Shown: positions 54,540-63,871, numbered from the stretch's first letter. The stretch: DNA of 64,000 bases from Streptomyces sp. LHD-70 (GCF_031157275.1 NZ_JAVIFW010000006.1:366600-430599); one strand, 5' to 3'. The notes: generated from the letters alone by a model not told the origin. Numbers and translations are program-made.

Positions 54540-56054
54540 ATGAGCCAGCAGGGGGACAGGCACAGAGGCAACTCCGGCCAGGGCGACGACTGGTGGGGTC
54601 AGCTGTACGACGAGGCCACCGAGGACACCGGTCCCGCCCCGGCCCCGGACACCCTGGACGACCGCTTCGCCTCCGCCACGGACACGCTCGGCGGCGGCAA
54701 GGGACGGGTGACGTCGCGCCCGTCCGACGGGACCGACGCGGCACGTCCCGGGCCCGCACCCGGCGCGGCGGGCGCCCTCGCGCCCAGGCCACCCGCCGCC
54801 GACGCCGTGCCGTACGCGCCGCTGCGCGCCCCGTGGGAACCCCCGGCGGACCCCGCGGCGGGCCCGGCGCCCGCGCCCGTGCCGACCACGTTCGGCCCGG
54901 CCCGCCGCAACACCGAACCGTCCACCGACCCTTCGGCGGACCCGAAATTGGAGGCGGGCCTGCACCCGGAGCCCGACCTGGACCTGGACCCGGACCCGGA
55001 CCTGGAACCGGGCGCCGCCGCCCCGCCCGCCGTCGGCGTCCCCGCCGCCCGCACCGCGCCCGATGCCGCCGTACGGCCGGGGGTCGCGTACGTCGGGGAG
55101 GGGCCGCCGACGTACGAGGCCGACCCCACCGCCCTGCCGCCCGCCGACCCCGACGCCCTCGCCGGGCTCGTCGCGGACACCGTGCTCGACGGCGCCCGGT
55201 ACGGCGCGTGCACGCTGCGCGCCGCGTCCGTACGCGGCGACTCGGCCCGCTACCGCGGCGAGCCGCGCCGCGACGCCCTGCTCACGGCCCGCTTCGGCAG
55301 CGGCGACGGCGGGCTCGTCCTCGTCGCCCTCGCCACCGGCGCCCGCACCGCGCCCGCCGCGCACCTCGCCGCCGCCGACGCCTGCCACTGGATCGGCCGC
55401 GCCGTGGGCCGCAGCCACGCCCGGCTCGCCGACGACATCCGCGCGGGCCGCCGCGGCGACCTCAAGTCCGGGCTGCACCGGCTCACCGCCCGCAGCCTCG
55501 GCAAGCTCCGCGCGGTCGCCGCCGAACAGGGCCTGGAACCCGAGGAGTACAGCGCGACGACGCTGCGCTGCCTGCTCGTACCGGCCGATCCGCGGTGCCG
55601 CACGCGGGTGTACTTCGGCGTCGGCCCAGGCGGGCTCTTCCGGCTCAGGGACGGGGCCTGGAAGGACATCGAGCCGCAGGTCACGGAGGTGGTCGGGGAA
55701 GCGGTGGTCGGCTTCGGCTCGCTGCGGGCCTCGTCCGAGGAGTCCGTGGAGGGGGACCGGCTCACGATGGACCTCGGCATCGCGACGCCGCCGAGCCCGT
55801 ACGAGCGGGCGGCACGTCCCGCGCCCGAGCCCTTCCGCTTCCGGGCCTCCGTGGCCCGCCCCGGGGACCGGCTGCTGCTGTGCAGCGGGGGCCTCGCCGA
55901 ACCCCTGCGCGGCGAACCGGCCCTTGCCGGGCACCTACTCCACCACTGGTCGGCCCCCGAGCCGCCGGGTCTCACGGAGTTCCTCGCGGACGTGCAGGTG
56001 CGGGTGAAGGGGTACGCGGACGACCGCACGGCCTGCGGCTTGTGGGAGGCCTGA
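54540..56054 (+). CDS. PP2C-like phosphatase-domain protein
   Basis: Predicted 504 residues. The first ~190 are disordered, Pro/Asp/Ala-rich, with PDLDLDPDPDLEPG. The C-terminal ~280 resemble the Streptomyces protein-phosphatase-2C-like group: GARYGACTLRAASVRGDSAR, GGLVLVALATGART, LRCLLVPADPRCRTRVYFGV and GDRLLLCSGGLAEPLRGEPA, ending KGYADDRTACGLWE. The usual metal-binding aspartates are only partly evident, so it may be a degenerate phosphatase or scaffold. ATG 54540 has AAGGG just upstream. Confidence 0.72.
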   Translation: MSQQGDRHRGNSGQGDDWWGQLYDEATEDTGPAPAPDTLDDRFASATDTLGGGKGRVTSRPSDGTDAARPGPAPGAAGALAPRPPAADAVPYAPLRAPWEPPADPAAGPAPAPVPTTFGPARRNTEPSTDPSADPKLEAGLHPEPDLDLDPDPDLEPGAAAPPAVGVPAARTAPDAAVRPGVAYVGEGPPTYEADPTALPPADPDALAGLVADTVLDGARYGACTLRAASVRGDSARYRGEPRRDALLTARFGSGDGGLVLVALATGARTAPAAHLAAADACHWIGRAVGRSHARLADDIRAGRRGDLKSGLHRLTARSLGKLRAVAAEQGLEPEEYSATTLRCLLVPADPRCRTRVYFGVGPGGLFRLRDGAWKDIEPQVTEVVGEAVVGFGSLRASSEESVEGDRLTMDLGIATPPSPYERAARPAPEPFRFRASVARPGDRLLLCSGGLAEPLRGEPALAGHLLHHWSAPEPPGLTEFLADVQVRVKGYADDRTACGLWEA

Positions 56055-56057
56055 GCC

Positions 56058-56176
56058 TCAATCGCCGGAGAGGCTGATTTTTCAGCCCCTCTGGGGGCAC
56101 CTCCCAGCGGTAGCTGGGGGAGATTGAGGAGGCCCGTCCGGCGAGGACTTCGGGAAGGGGCGGGGAGGGGATTACA
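56058..56176. repeat. Composite dispersed intergenic repeat
   Basis: Contains CAATCGCCGGAGAGGCTGAT, CACCTCCCAGCGGTAGCTGG, GATTGAGGAGGCCCGTCCGG and CGGGAAGGGGCGGGGAGGGG. The modules are shared with 1768-1815, 4640-4762 and 20990-21092. No gene in the 196-base gap. Confidence 0.7.
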
Positions 56177-56250
56177 GCAGGCGCGCCCCAGCTCGGCGTG
56201 AGTGGATGGTTCACGGAAACCCGGCCCCCACCGGAGGAAGGTGCACCCTG

Positions 56251-57993
56251 ATGCCCAAGCAGAACGTCGCCGAGCAGTTCGTCGACATCCTCGTCCGCGC
56301 GGGCGTGCGGCGCCTGTACGGAGTCGTCGGGGACAGCCTCAACCCGGTCGTGGACGCCATCCGCCGCACCGGCGACATCGACTGGGTGCAGGTGCGGCAC
56401 GAGGAGACCGCCGCCTTCGCCGCGGGCGCGGAAGCCCAGATCACCGGCAAGCTCGCCGCCTGCGCGGGCTCCTGCGGCCCCGGCAACCTGCACCTGATCA
56501 ACGGCCTGTACGACGCGCACCGCTCCATGGCCCCGGTCCTCGCCCTCGCCTCGCACATCCCGTCGAGCGAGATCGGCCTCAGCTTCTTCCAGGAGACCCA
56601 CCCCGACCAGCTGTTCCGCGAGTGCAGCCACTACAGCGAGCTGATCTCCAGCCCGAAGCAGATGCCCCGGCTGCTGCAGACCGCGATCCAGCACGCCGTC
56701 GGCCAGGGCGGCGTCAGCGTCGTCGCGCTCCCGGGTGACGTGGCGTCCGAGCCCGCCCCGGAGAAGGCCCCCGAGCAGGCCCTCGTCACCGAGCGGCCCA
56801 GCGTGCGCCCCGGCGACTCGGAGATCGACAAGCTGGTCGACCTGATCGACGAGGCCGACCGCATCACCCTCTTCTGCGGCAGCGGCACCGCCGGCGCCCA
56901 CCAGGAGGTCATGGAGTTCGCCGAGGCCGTCAAGTCCCCGGTGGGGCACGCGCTGCGCGGCAAGGAGTGGATCCAGTACGACAACCCGTACGACGTCGGC
57001 ATGAGCGGACTGCTCGGCTACGGCGCCGCGTACGAGGCCACCCACGAGTGCGATCTGCTGATCCTGCTCGGCACGGACTTCCCGTACAACGCGTTCCTGC
57101 CCGACGACGTGAAGATCGTGCAGGTCGATGTGCGGCCCGAACACCTGGGCAGGCGCTCGAAGTTGGACCTCGCGGTGTGGGGCGACGTACGCGAGACGCT
57201 GCGCTGTCTGACGCCGCGGGTGAAGCCGAAGTCGGACCGGCGGTTCCTCGACAAGATGCTGAAGAAGCACGCCGAGGCGCTGGAGGGGGTCGTCAAGGCG
57301 TACACCCGCAAGGTCGACAAGCATGTCCCGATCCACCCCGAGTACGTGGCGTCCGTCCTGGACGAACTGGCCGACGACGACGCGGTGTTCACCGTAGACA
57401 CCGGCATGTGCAACGTGTGGGCGGCCCGCTATCTCTCGCCCAACGGGAAGCGCCGCGTCATCGGCTCGTTCTCGCACGGCTCGATGGCCAACGCGCTGCC
57501 GCAGGCCATCGGCGCCCAGTTCGTGGACCGCGGCCGGCAGGTCGTGTCGATGTCCGGCGACGGCGGCTTCTCGATGCTGATGGGCGACTTCCTGACCCTC
57601 GTCCAGCACGACCTGCCGGTGAAGGTCGTGCTGTTCAACAACTCCTCGCTCGGGATGGTCGAGTTGGAGATGCTGGTGGCCGGACTTCCCTCGTACGGCA
57701 CCGGGAACCACAACCCGGACTTCGCGGCCGTGGCGCGGGCGTGCGGGGCGTACGGCGTACGGGTGGAGAAGCCCAAGCAGCTCGCGGGCGCGCTGAAGGA
57801 CGCCTTCAAGCACAAGGGGCCGGCGCTGGTGGATGTGGTGACCGATCCCAACGCGCTGTCGATCCCGCCGAAGATCAGCGCCGAGATGGTGACGGGGTTC
57901 GCCCTCTCGGCGAGCAAGATCGTCCTCGACGGCGGGGTGGGGCGGATGCTGCAGCTGGCGCGGTCCAACCTGCGCAACGTGCCGCGGCCTTAG
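56251..57993 (+). CDS. poxB: Pyruvate dehydrogenase (quinone)/TPP-requiring oxidase, PoxB-like
   Basis: Predicted 580 residues in the PYR-central-PP order. The TPP Glu region is YGVVGDSLNPVVDAIRR with VQVRHEETAAFAAGAEAQIT; CAGSCGPGNLHLINGLYDAH follows. The FAD/central domain has ITLFCGSGTAGAHQEVMEFA and LILLGTDFPYNAFLPDDVKI. The TPP motif is VVSMSGDGGFSMLMGDFLTL to LFNNSSLGMVELEM. It should convert pyruvate to acetate and CO2, passing electrons to quinone. ATG 56251 lies after GGAGGAAGG. Confidence 0.92.
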   Translation: MPKQNVAEQFVDILVRAGVRRLYGVVGDSLNPVVDAIRRTGDIDWVQVRHEETAAFAAGAEAQITGKLAACAGSCGPGNLHLINGLYDAHRSMAPVLALASHIPSSEIGLSFFQETHPDQLFRECSHYSELISSPKQMPRLLQTAIQHAVGQGGVSVVALPGDVASEPAPEKAPEQALVTERPSVRPGDSEIDKLVDLIDEADRITLFCGSGTAGAHQEVMEFAEAVKSPVGHALRGKEWIQYDNPYDVGMSGLLGYGAAYEATHECDLLILLGTDFPYNAFLPDDVKIVQVDVRPEHLGRRSKLDLAVWGDVRETLRCLTPRVKPKSDRRFLDKMLKKHAEALEGVVKAYTRKVDKHVPIHPEYVASVLDELADDDAVFTVDTGMCNVWAARYLSPNGKRRVIGSFSHGSMANALPQAIGAQFVDRGRQVVSMSGDGGFSMLMGDFLTLVQHDLPVKVVLFNNSSLGMVELEMLVAGLPSYGTGNHNPDFAAVARACGAYGVRVEKPKQLAGALKDAFKHKGPALVDVVTDPNALSIPPKISAEMVTGFALSASKIVLDGGVGRMLQLARSNLRNVPRP

Positions 57994-58143
57994 GCGGTCG
58001 GAACCGCGGGCGTCGCGACAAGGCTCCACTTGTACGGAATCGACAGGCGTGCCGCTTTCCGGGCGGGGGCATGCATCACCGTGTACGTGTTCGACGTGAG
58101 ATGTCCATGAAGGAGAAGAGCCGACAGCCTACGGGCGGGGGTC

Positions 58144-58581
58144 ATGACAAGCCACGCACAAGAAAGCACGGTCGGGGGCGCCACGGCGGTGGGGGATCCG
58201 GCGCGGCTGCACCGCAGACTCGGGCGCGCGGACCTGCGGGCGGTGTCCGAAGTCCGGCGCGCGCTGCGGGAGTTGCTGCTGCACTGGGGCAAGCCGGAGC
58301 GCACGGACGTGGCCGAGCTGCTCACCAGCGAGATCGTCACCAACGCACTGGTGCACACCGACGACGACGCGGTCCTGACGGCCACGGTGCGCGCGCACCG
58401 GCTCCGGGTCGAGGTCAGGGACTTCGTCAGGAACAGGCCGACACCGCGGGTACCGCACGCCGACGACGGTACGGGCGGCAGAGGCCTGCTCCTCGTCCAG
58501 TCACTGGCCGACTCCTGGGGCGTGCGCACCCAGGACGGCGGAAAGGCGGTGTGGTTCGAGCTGGACGGAGGGCTCGCCTGA
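58144..58581 (+). CDS. RsbW/SpoIIAB-like ATP-binding protein (HATPase, anti-sigma-factor type)
   Basis: Predicted 145 residues of the small GHKL ATPase type abundant in Streptomyces: ELLTSEIVTNALVHTDDDAV (N-box), LRVEVRDFVRNRPTPR and DGTGGRGLLLVQSLADSWGV (G-box). Such proteins are usually anti-sigma or signalling kinases, but no sigma or anti-anti-sigma partner is adjacent. ATG 58144 follows GGGGG. Confidence 0.88.
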   Translation: MTSHAQESTVGGATAVGDPARLHRRLGRADLRAVSEVRRALRELLLHWGKPERTDVAELLTSEIVTNALVHTDDDAVLTATVRAHRLRVEVRDFVRNRPTPRVPHADDGTGGRGLLLVQSLADSWGVRTQDGGKAVWFELDGGLA

Positions 58582-58619
58582 ACCCTCCGCCCACGCAAGG
58601 ATGAGACCCGCGCTCACGC

Positions 58620-59768
58620 TCAACCGAACTGCTGCTCCAGGTCCTTGAGCTTCTGCTCCAGGGAGTCGAGGCGCGGCAGCGTCTGTGTGTCGTCCTCCAC
58701 GGTGAGGTCGACGTGCTCCGCCGCCGCGCCCGGCTCAGCCCCGTTCACGGCCTGCAGTGAGGGTCTGGATCGTACGGGCAGCTGTTCCGCCGCTATGGCA
58801 GGGTCCGCGCCGCCCGCCTGGCCGCCCTGCGTGCCCTGGCCGGCCCGCTCGCCCGTGCCCGCCGCCACCGCGGGCGGCTGGCCCTGCGCGGGGAGCACGG
58901 CCTGCGGGGACTGGCCGGTGAGCGCGGCGGCCTGGGGCTGCTGCTCGCGGGTGTCGAGCCGGCCGATCTTGCCCGTCAGGGTCCGCTGGCCCCGGCTGAC
59001 CGCCTTGAGGTGGGCCCGCTCCAGCTTCTCCTGGTCGCGCCGGTGCTGCCGGTTCTCCGTCTTCTGCTTGCGCTCGTCCCGCACCTCCTCGACCGCCTCG
59101 TCCAGACTGCGTACGCCTTCGAGGAGCATCAGCGACCACGCGCCGAAGGTCTCGCGCGGCGCGCGCAGCCAGCGCACCACCCGGATCTGCGGCAACGGCC
59201 TTGGTACGAGGCCCTGTTCGCGCAGCGCGGCCCGGCGGGTCTGCTTCAGGGCGCGGTCGAAGAGGACCGCCGCGCTGAGCGACATGCCGGCGAAGAACTG
59301 CGGGGCGCCGTCGTGACCGAGGCCGCGCGGGGCGTGCACCCAGTTGAACCAGGCCGCGGCCCCCGCGAACGTCCACACGAGCAGGCGCGAGCCGAGCGCC
59401 GCGTCCCCGTGGCTGGCCTCGCGCACCGCGAGCACCGAGCAGAACATCGCGGCACCGTCCAGGCCGAACGGCACCAGGTACTCCCAGCCCCCGGAGAGGT
59501 TGAGGTTCTGCCGCCCGAAGCCCACGAGCCCGTGGAACGACAGGGCCGCGGCCACCGCCGCACAGCAGAAGAGGAGTACGTACGAGGCCGTTCCGTAGAT
59601 GGCCTCCTTGCGCCTGCGGCGCTCCTCGCTGCGTTCCCAGGAGTCCTCGGCGGCCGCCTTCTCCCCGGCCCGCTTCCCACGTGCGACCACCGCCAACGCC
59701 GCGAGCAGGCCCAGGAGCAGCACGCCGCCGGGAAGCAGCCAGTCCAGCGATATGTCGGTCATTCTCAT
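58620..59768 (-). CDS. DUF2637 (SpdB2-like) membrane protein
   Basis: Predicted 382 residues with one N-terminal helix (LDWLLPGGVLLLGLLAALAV) and a DUF2637 block of about four more (YGTASYVLLFCCAAVAAALS, YLVPFGLDGAAMFCSVLAVR, LLVWTFAGAAAWFNWVHAPR). Then come Lys/Arg-rich and Gln/Ala/Gly-rich cytoplasmic segments and a final coiled-coil LDSLEQKLKDLEQQ. Relatives are spread proteins of conjugative plasmids, but chromosomal copies like this are common in Streptomyces and no other transfer gene is near. Start ATG 59768 has AAGGG seven bases upstream; 59762 is the next. Confidence 0.82.
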   Translation of the reverse strand: MRMTDISLDWLLPGGVLLLGLLAALAVVARGKRAGEKAAAEDSWERSEERRRRKEAIYGTASYVLLFCCAAVAAALSFHGLVGFGRQNLNLSGGWEYLVPFGLDGAAMFCSVLAVREASHGDAALGSRLLVWTFAGAAAWFNWVHAPRGLGHDGAPQFFAGMSLSAAVLFDRALKQTRRAALREQGLVPRPLPQIRVVRWLRAPRETFGAWSLMLLEGVRSLDEAVEEVRDERKQKTENRQHRRDQEKLERAHLKAVSRGQRTLTGKIGRLDTREQQPQAAALTGQSPQAVLPAQGQPPAVAAGTGERAGQGTQGGQAGGADPAIAAEQLPVRSRPSLQAVNGAEPGAAAEHVDLTVEDDTQTLPRLDSLEQKLKDLEQQFG

Positions 59769-60066
59769 CTGGGGTCCCTTGCGTCGCATCAGCGCGTTTC
59801 GGGCGCCATATTGGCTCAACCGGAAAGTCGCCCAGGCGCTTTCGGAGCAAGAGGGGGAAATGAGGCCGCGGCACGGCGCGGATGGGGGACACGTCCTCGA
59901 ACTGGCCGTCGAGCGTGCCGAGTTGAGTTCGAAGAGTCGGGTGTGCGGGGGCGGGTGCGAACGGCGCCGCCGGAGGGTGCGGCTCCGTCGTTCAGCCGGA
60001 CCGCCCCACCGCCAGGCGCGTCTTGATCGACTCGCGGCGCCGCGGGCCCGGGACTACCGTCGATGG

Positions 60067-60086
60067 GGTGAACGCTTCCGTTCACC
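60067..60086. promoter_or_regulatory. Perfect inverted repeat, candidate operator of the efflux gene
   Basis: GGTGAACG-CTTC-CGTTCACC lies 27 bases before the MFS start codon, where a TetR/MarR-type repressor would block transcription. No regulator gene is adjacent. The rest of the 344-base gap (59769-60112) shows no gene. Confidence 0.6.
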
Positions 60087-60112
60087 GCTGACATTGAGCT
60101 GCAAGCAATCCC

Positions 60113-61675
60113 ATGGCGGACTCCGACTCCACACCCGTGCAGACGGCTGCCGAATCCCCGGAGCGGGGCCGCGGCGGTGGTGTCGCGCTACTCGTCATCG
60201 CCTCGTGTCAGCTGATGGTGGTCCTCGACATCACCATCGTGAACATCGCCCTCCCGCACATTCAGAGATCGCTGGACTTCTCCACCGAGAACCTGTCCTG
60301 GGTGGTCAACGCCTACACCCTGACCTTCGGCGGTCTCCTGCTCCTCGGCGGGCGGCTCGGCGACATCCTGGGCCGCCGGAGAGTCTTCATCGCCGGCATC
60401 CTGATCTTCGTCCTCGCCTCGCTCCTCGGCGGGCTCTCGCAGGAGTCCTGGCAACTGCTCGCGGCGCGCTCGCTGCAGGGCGTCGGTGGCGCCATCGCCT
60501 CCCCGACCTCGCTCGCCCTGATCACCACGACGTTCCGCGAAGGCCCCGAGCGGAACCGGGCGTTCGGCGTCTTCGCCGCCGTCTCGGCGGGTGGCAGCGC
60601 GATCGGTCTGCTCGCGGGCGGACTGCTCGTGCAGTGGCTCGACTGGCGCTGGGTCCTCTTCGTCAACGTGCCCATCGGCCTGCTGATCGTGCTGGCGACG
60701 CCGCGCCACATCCGGGAGTCCGAACGGCATCCGGGCCACTTCGACCTCCTCGGCGCGCTCACCTCCACCGTGGGCATGGTGTCGCTCGTCTACGGCTTCA
60801 TCCGCGCCGCCTCGGACGGCTGGCGCGACGGGGTGACCCTCGCGGCCTTCGGCGCGGCCGTCGCACTCCTCGCCGCGTTCCTCGCGATCGAACGCCGGTC
60901 GAAGCAGCCGATCACGCCCCTGTGGATGTTCCGCGACCGCAACCGCGCGGGCACGTACGGGATGATGCTCAGCCTGGCCGCGGCGATGTTCGGGATGTTC
61001 TTCTTCCTGACCCTCTTCGTGCAGAACGTGCTGCACTTCAGCCCGCTACGGGCCGGTCTCGCCTTCCTGCCGGTGAGCGCGATCATCGCGATGGGCGCGG
61101 GATTCGCCTCCCAGCTGCTGCCCAAATGGGGTCCCAAGCCCTTCATGGTCGGGGGCGCGACCCTGGCGGCGGTGGGGCTCGGCTGGCTGACGCTGACCGA
61201 TGTCGACAGCACCTACGCGGGGAGCCTGCTCGGTCCCATGCTGGTCTTCGGCTTCGGCATGGGGATGCAGTTCGTGTCGCTGACGCTGATGGCGGTGTCG
61301 GGTGTGGCCCCGAAGGAGGCCGGAGCCGCCTCCGGAGTCCTCAACGCCACCCAGCAGGTGGGCGGTTCGCTCGGCCTGTCCATCCTGGTCACGGTCTTCG
61401 GAACGGCCAGCCGCAACGAGGCCGCCGATCAGATCCCCCGGTTCATGGCCGAGGCGAGCCAGGCCCAGCGGCTCGCGTTCGAGAGGACCAGGGAACTCCC
61501 GGCGCCCTGGAGCGACCGCGTCCTCGCCGCGGGCGTCTCCAGCGCGTTCATCGTCGCCGCCGTCCTCGCGATCGTCGCCGCCCTGATCGCCCTCCTGGTC
61601 ATCCAGGTACGAGCCGGCGACCTGGAACGCCTCCAGGGCAACGGCGCCACGCCGTTCGGAGCGTCAGGGAAGTGA
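60113..61675 (+). CDS. MFS drug-efflux transporter (DHA2, 14 helices)
   Basis: Predicted 520 residues. EmrB/QacA marks: LMVVLDITIVNIALPHIQRS (motif D1 with the membrane Asp), GGRLGDILGRRRVFIAGILI (motif A), LLAARSLQGVGGAIASPTSL (motif B) and FAAVSAGGSAIGLLAGGLLV (motif C). It ends with a long helix VAAVLAIVAALIALLVIQVR. Expected to export drugs or a natural product by proton antiport. A palindrome just upstream suggests repressor control. Ribosome site weak. Confidence 0.93.
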   Translation: MADSDSTPVQTAAESPERGRGGGVALLVIASCQLMVVLDITIVNIALPHIQRSLDFSTENLSWVVNAYTLTFGGLLLLGGRLGDILGRRRVFIAGILIFVLASLLGGLSQESWQLLAARSLQGVGGAIASPTSLALITTTFREGPERNRAFGVFAAVSAGGSAIGLLAGGLLVQWLDWRWVLFVNVPIGLLIVLATPRHIRESERHPGHFDLLGALTSTVGMVSLVYGFIRAASDGWRDGVTLAAFGAAVALLAAFLAIERRSKQPITPLWMFRDRNRAGTYGMMLSLAAAMFGMFFFLTLFVQNVLHFSPLRAGLAFLPVSAIIAMGAGFASQLLPKWGPKPFMVGGATLAAVGLGWLTLTDVDSTYAGSLLGPMLVFGFGMGMQFVSLTLMAVSGVAPKEAGAASGVLNATQQVGGSLGLSILVTVFGTASRNEAADQIPRFMAEASQAQRLAFERTRELPAPWSDRVLAAGVSSAFIVAAVLAIVAALIALLVIQVRAGDLERLQGNGATPFGASGK

Positions 61676-61711
61676 GGAGTACTGCGGCTTGCGGCGGGGT
61701 GCCGGGGGGTG

Positions 61712-62575
61712 TCAGCTTGCGGCGGCCGCGGTCAGACGCTCCACGCGCTGCGCGTCGCAGGTGCGCGGGCAGGTGACGCAGGTGTCCTCGGGGCGCAGCG
61801 TGTAGAAGAGGCAGCAGCTGGCCCGGTCCCGGGTGGGCAGCGCCTCGCCGTTCGGCCCCGTCAGCTCACGGAACGCGGCCGCTCCGACGTACGGCTTCGT
61901 GGTGCCCGGAAGGAGCTGCTCCAGCTCCGTCATGGCGCGGTGCTCCTCGCCGAGGAGGTGCGCCACGTACCAGAGGCCCTCGACGATCTCGTCGGTCGCC
62001 ATGCCCCACAGGGCGCGCGGGCCGCGCCGCATCCGCGGCCGGAAGCCGTCGAGGACCGGACCGAGGTGCTCGGCGACCGCCGCCCGGACCTCCCCGCGCA
62101 GCGCCTCCTCGTCGGCCACGACCCGGGCACCCGGTGAACCGGCGGCCGGGTCGTCCGGCAGGCAGGCGAAGTCCGTGACGCGTACGGCCATCCGGCCGAG
62201 CGAGCGCTGGAAGGTGACATTCGCCACGGGGAACCGCGGCACCCGGCGCAGCAGGAACCACGGCACGGTGATCAACAGGCAGGCCGGCCACGCGTACCGG
62301 TGCAGGCCGAAGCTGGCGATGACGTCCGGGCGGGCCTGCTGCTTGTAGTCCCGCAGGATCTGGGCGTTGTCCCACGCGAGGAACGCGTCGAGGTCGGCCC
62401 CGCCCTCCGCGAGCCGGGCCGCGGCCACCCAGCCGCCGTCCTGCGGGGCCTGCTCGTCCGCCTGGAGCTCCTGGAACCGCAGCCCCGGAAAGACCTCCGT
62501 CAGGCGGGCATACGCTTCCGCGACGGGCGAGGGGCCCGGTCGTACGGCGCCTGGGGCCAGGGCGGGCAGGAGCAT
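61712..62575 (-). CDS. FhuF-like (2Fe-2S) ferric-siderophore reductase
   Basis: Predicted 287 residues with the FhuF C-terminal iron-sulfur motif CC-x10-C-x2-C in RASCCLFYTLRPEDTCVTCP. The body (LITVPWFLLRRVPRFPVANV, GMATDEIVEGLWYVAHLLGE) matches Streptomyces siderophore-reductase-type proteins. It would reduce ferric siderophore to release Fe2+ in the cytoplasm. The iron box 30 bases upstream ties it to the enterobactin locus 42 kb away. Confidence 0.87.
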   Translation of the reverse strand: MLLPALAPGAVRPGPSPVAEAYARLTEVFPGLRFQELQADEQAPQDGGWVAAARLAEGGADLDAFLAWDNAQILRDYKQQARPDVIASFGLHRYAWPACLLITVPWFLLRRVPRFPVANVTFQRSLGRMAVRVTDFACLPDDPAAGSPGARVVADEEALRGEVRAAVAEHLGPVLDGFRPRMRRGPRALWGMATDEIVEGLWYVAHLLGEEHRAMTELEQLLPGTTKPYVGAAAFRELTGPNGEALPTRDRASCCLFYTLRPEDTCVTCPRTCDAQRVERLTAAAAS

Positions 62576-62604
62576 GCGGGACCACCGATTTCTAGCGATC
62601 GTTT

Positions 62605-62623
62605 GCAGGTAAGCCTTACCTTA
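62605..62623 (-). promoter_or_regulatory. Iron box upstream of the FhuF-like reductase
   Basis: On the minus strand TAAGGTAAGGCTTACCTGC matches TTAGGTTAGGCTAACCTAA at 14 of 19 positions, 30 bases before the ATG. Confidence 0.7.
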
Positions 62624-62726
62624 CCCGACCGATCTGAGGTTTGAACTGCGGCCCCACCCGCATAGGGTCCCTGTCTGGCGCCCGAGCAGGCGCCCCGACC
62701 CGTACACCGCACCGAGGAGGACCCGA

Positions 62727-63452
62727 GTGGAGCAGGCCGGACCGCGGCCCACCGGTCGATCCCCGGTGCCGCACGGGCGCGTACCGGAGCAGGCGCGCGG
62801 AGAGGACACCCGAACGGGGACCGCACGGCAGGTGCGGCGGCACTCGGTGCGCGGGCAGGTGCTCGACGCGCTGCGGGCGGCGCTCGTGAGCGGCGAGCTG
62901 GCGCCGGGCGAGGTGTACTCGGCGCCGGTCCTCGGGGAGCGGTTCGGGGTCTCGGCGACCCCGGTGCGCGAGGCGATGCAGCAGCTCGCCCACGAGGGCG
63001 CCGTCGAGGTCGTCCCCAACCGGGGCTTCCGGGTCGCCGAGCGCAGCCCGCGCGAACTGGCCGAACTCGCCGAGATACGGGCCCTGTTGGAGGTTCCGGT
63101 GATGCTGCGCCTGGCCCGCAGCGAGCCCGCGGAGCGGTGGGCGGAGCTGCGTCCGCTCGCCGAGGAGACCTCGGTGGCCGCGGCGCGCGGCGACCTCGCG
63201 GCGTACGTCGACGCCGACCGCGCCTTCCACCGCGCGATCCTCTCGCTCGCCGGCAACCAGCAGCTCCTCGTGATCGCCGACGACCTGCACCGCCGCTCGC
63301 AGTGGCCGCTGGCCTCCGGCCCCGTGCACCGCCGCCGTGCCGACCTGGTGGCCGACGCGGCGGAACACACCGCGCTCCTCGACGCCCTGGTGGCCCAGGA
63401 CCTCGCGGTGGTGGGGGAGTTGGTACGGGAGCACTTCACCCAGGCGCAGTGA
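62727..63452 (+). CDS. GntR-family (FadR/FCD) transcriptional regulator
   Basis: Predicted 241 residues. The winged helix is VRGQVLDALRAALVSGELAP with LGERFGVSATPVREAMQQLA and VVPNRGFRVAE. The C-terminal FCD domain has ELAEIRALLEVPVMLRLARS and DADRAFHRAILSLAGNQQLL with metal-binding His/Asp, and ends VGELVREHFTQAQ. The first ~40 residues are a flexible extension. GTG 62727 follows GAGGAGG. Neighbouring SDR gene could be its target. Confidence 0.9.
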   Translation: MEQAGPRPTGRSPVPHGRVPEQARGEDTRTGTARQVRRHSVRGQVLDALRAALVSGELAPGEVYSAPVLGERFGVSATPVREAMQQLAHEGAVEVVPNRGFRVAERSPRELAELAEIRALLEVPVMLRLARSEPAERWAELRPLAEETSVAAARGDLAAYVDADRAFHRAILSLAGNQQLLVIADDLHRRSQWPLASGPVHRRRADLVADAAEHTALLDALVAQDLAVVGELVREHFTQAQ

Positions 63453-63500
63453 GCCCGGCCGCTCCTCGCCTCCTCCGGTCTCAGTGGGGCTCCTCCAGTC

Positions 63501-63860
63501 TCAGTGGACGGAGAACCCGCCGTCCACGAACAGCGTCTGCCCGTGCACGTAGCGGGCCGCCTCACTCGCCAGGAACACCGCCGCCCCCGCGCAGTCCTCG
63601 GCTTCGCCGTTGCGCCCGGCGAGAGTGCGCGCCGCCAACTCCTCGGCCCGGCCCGGCACTTGGAACGCGGGCTCGCTCAGCGGCGTACGGATGAACCCCG
63701 GCGCGATGGCGTTCACGCTCACCCCGTGGGACGCCCAGGCCTCCGCCTGAGAGCGGGCCAGGGCGCAGATCGCGGCCTTGGAGACGCCGTACGCACCGCT
63801 GTTGCCGAAGGCGCGGATCGACTGCTGCGAGGCGAGGTGGACGATACGGCCCTCGGGCCC
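63501..63860 (-). pseudogene. Short-chain dehydrogenase, C-terminal part only, 5' end replaced by a palindromic element
   Basis: About 120 residues are recognisable SDR: GRIVHLASQQSIRAFGNSGA, catalytic YGVSKAAICALA (YxxxK), VSVNAIAPGFIRTPLSEPAF and a C-terminal VHGQTLFVDGGFSVH. The N-terminal half with the TGxxxGIG cofactor site is absent. Upstream of about 63860 the frame runs into a long inverted repeat and continues without homology to a TTG at 63998. Unless the missing part lies beyond the window in another arrangement, the gene is disrupted. Confidence 0.7.
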
Positions 63861-63871
63861 GTCTCCCCGAT

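Noticed and set aside
58620..59768. Integrated conjugative element signalled by the DUF2637 (SpdB2-like) gene
   Set aside because: No integrase, TraB/FtsK, Rep or att-like repeat nearby; chromosomal DUF2637 genes are common in Streptomyces.
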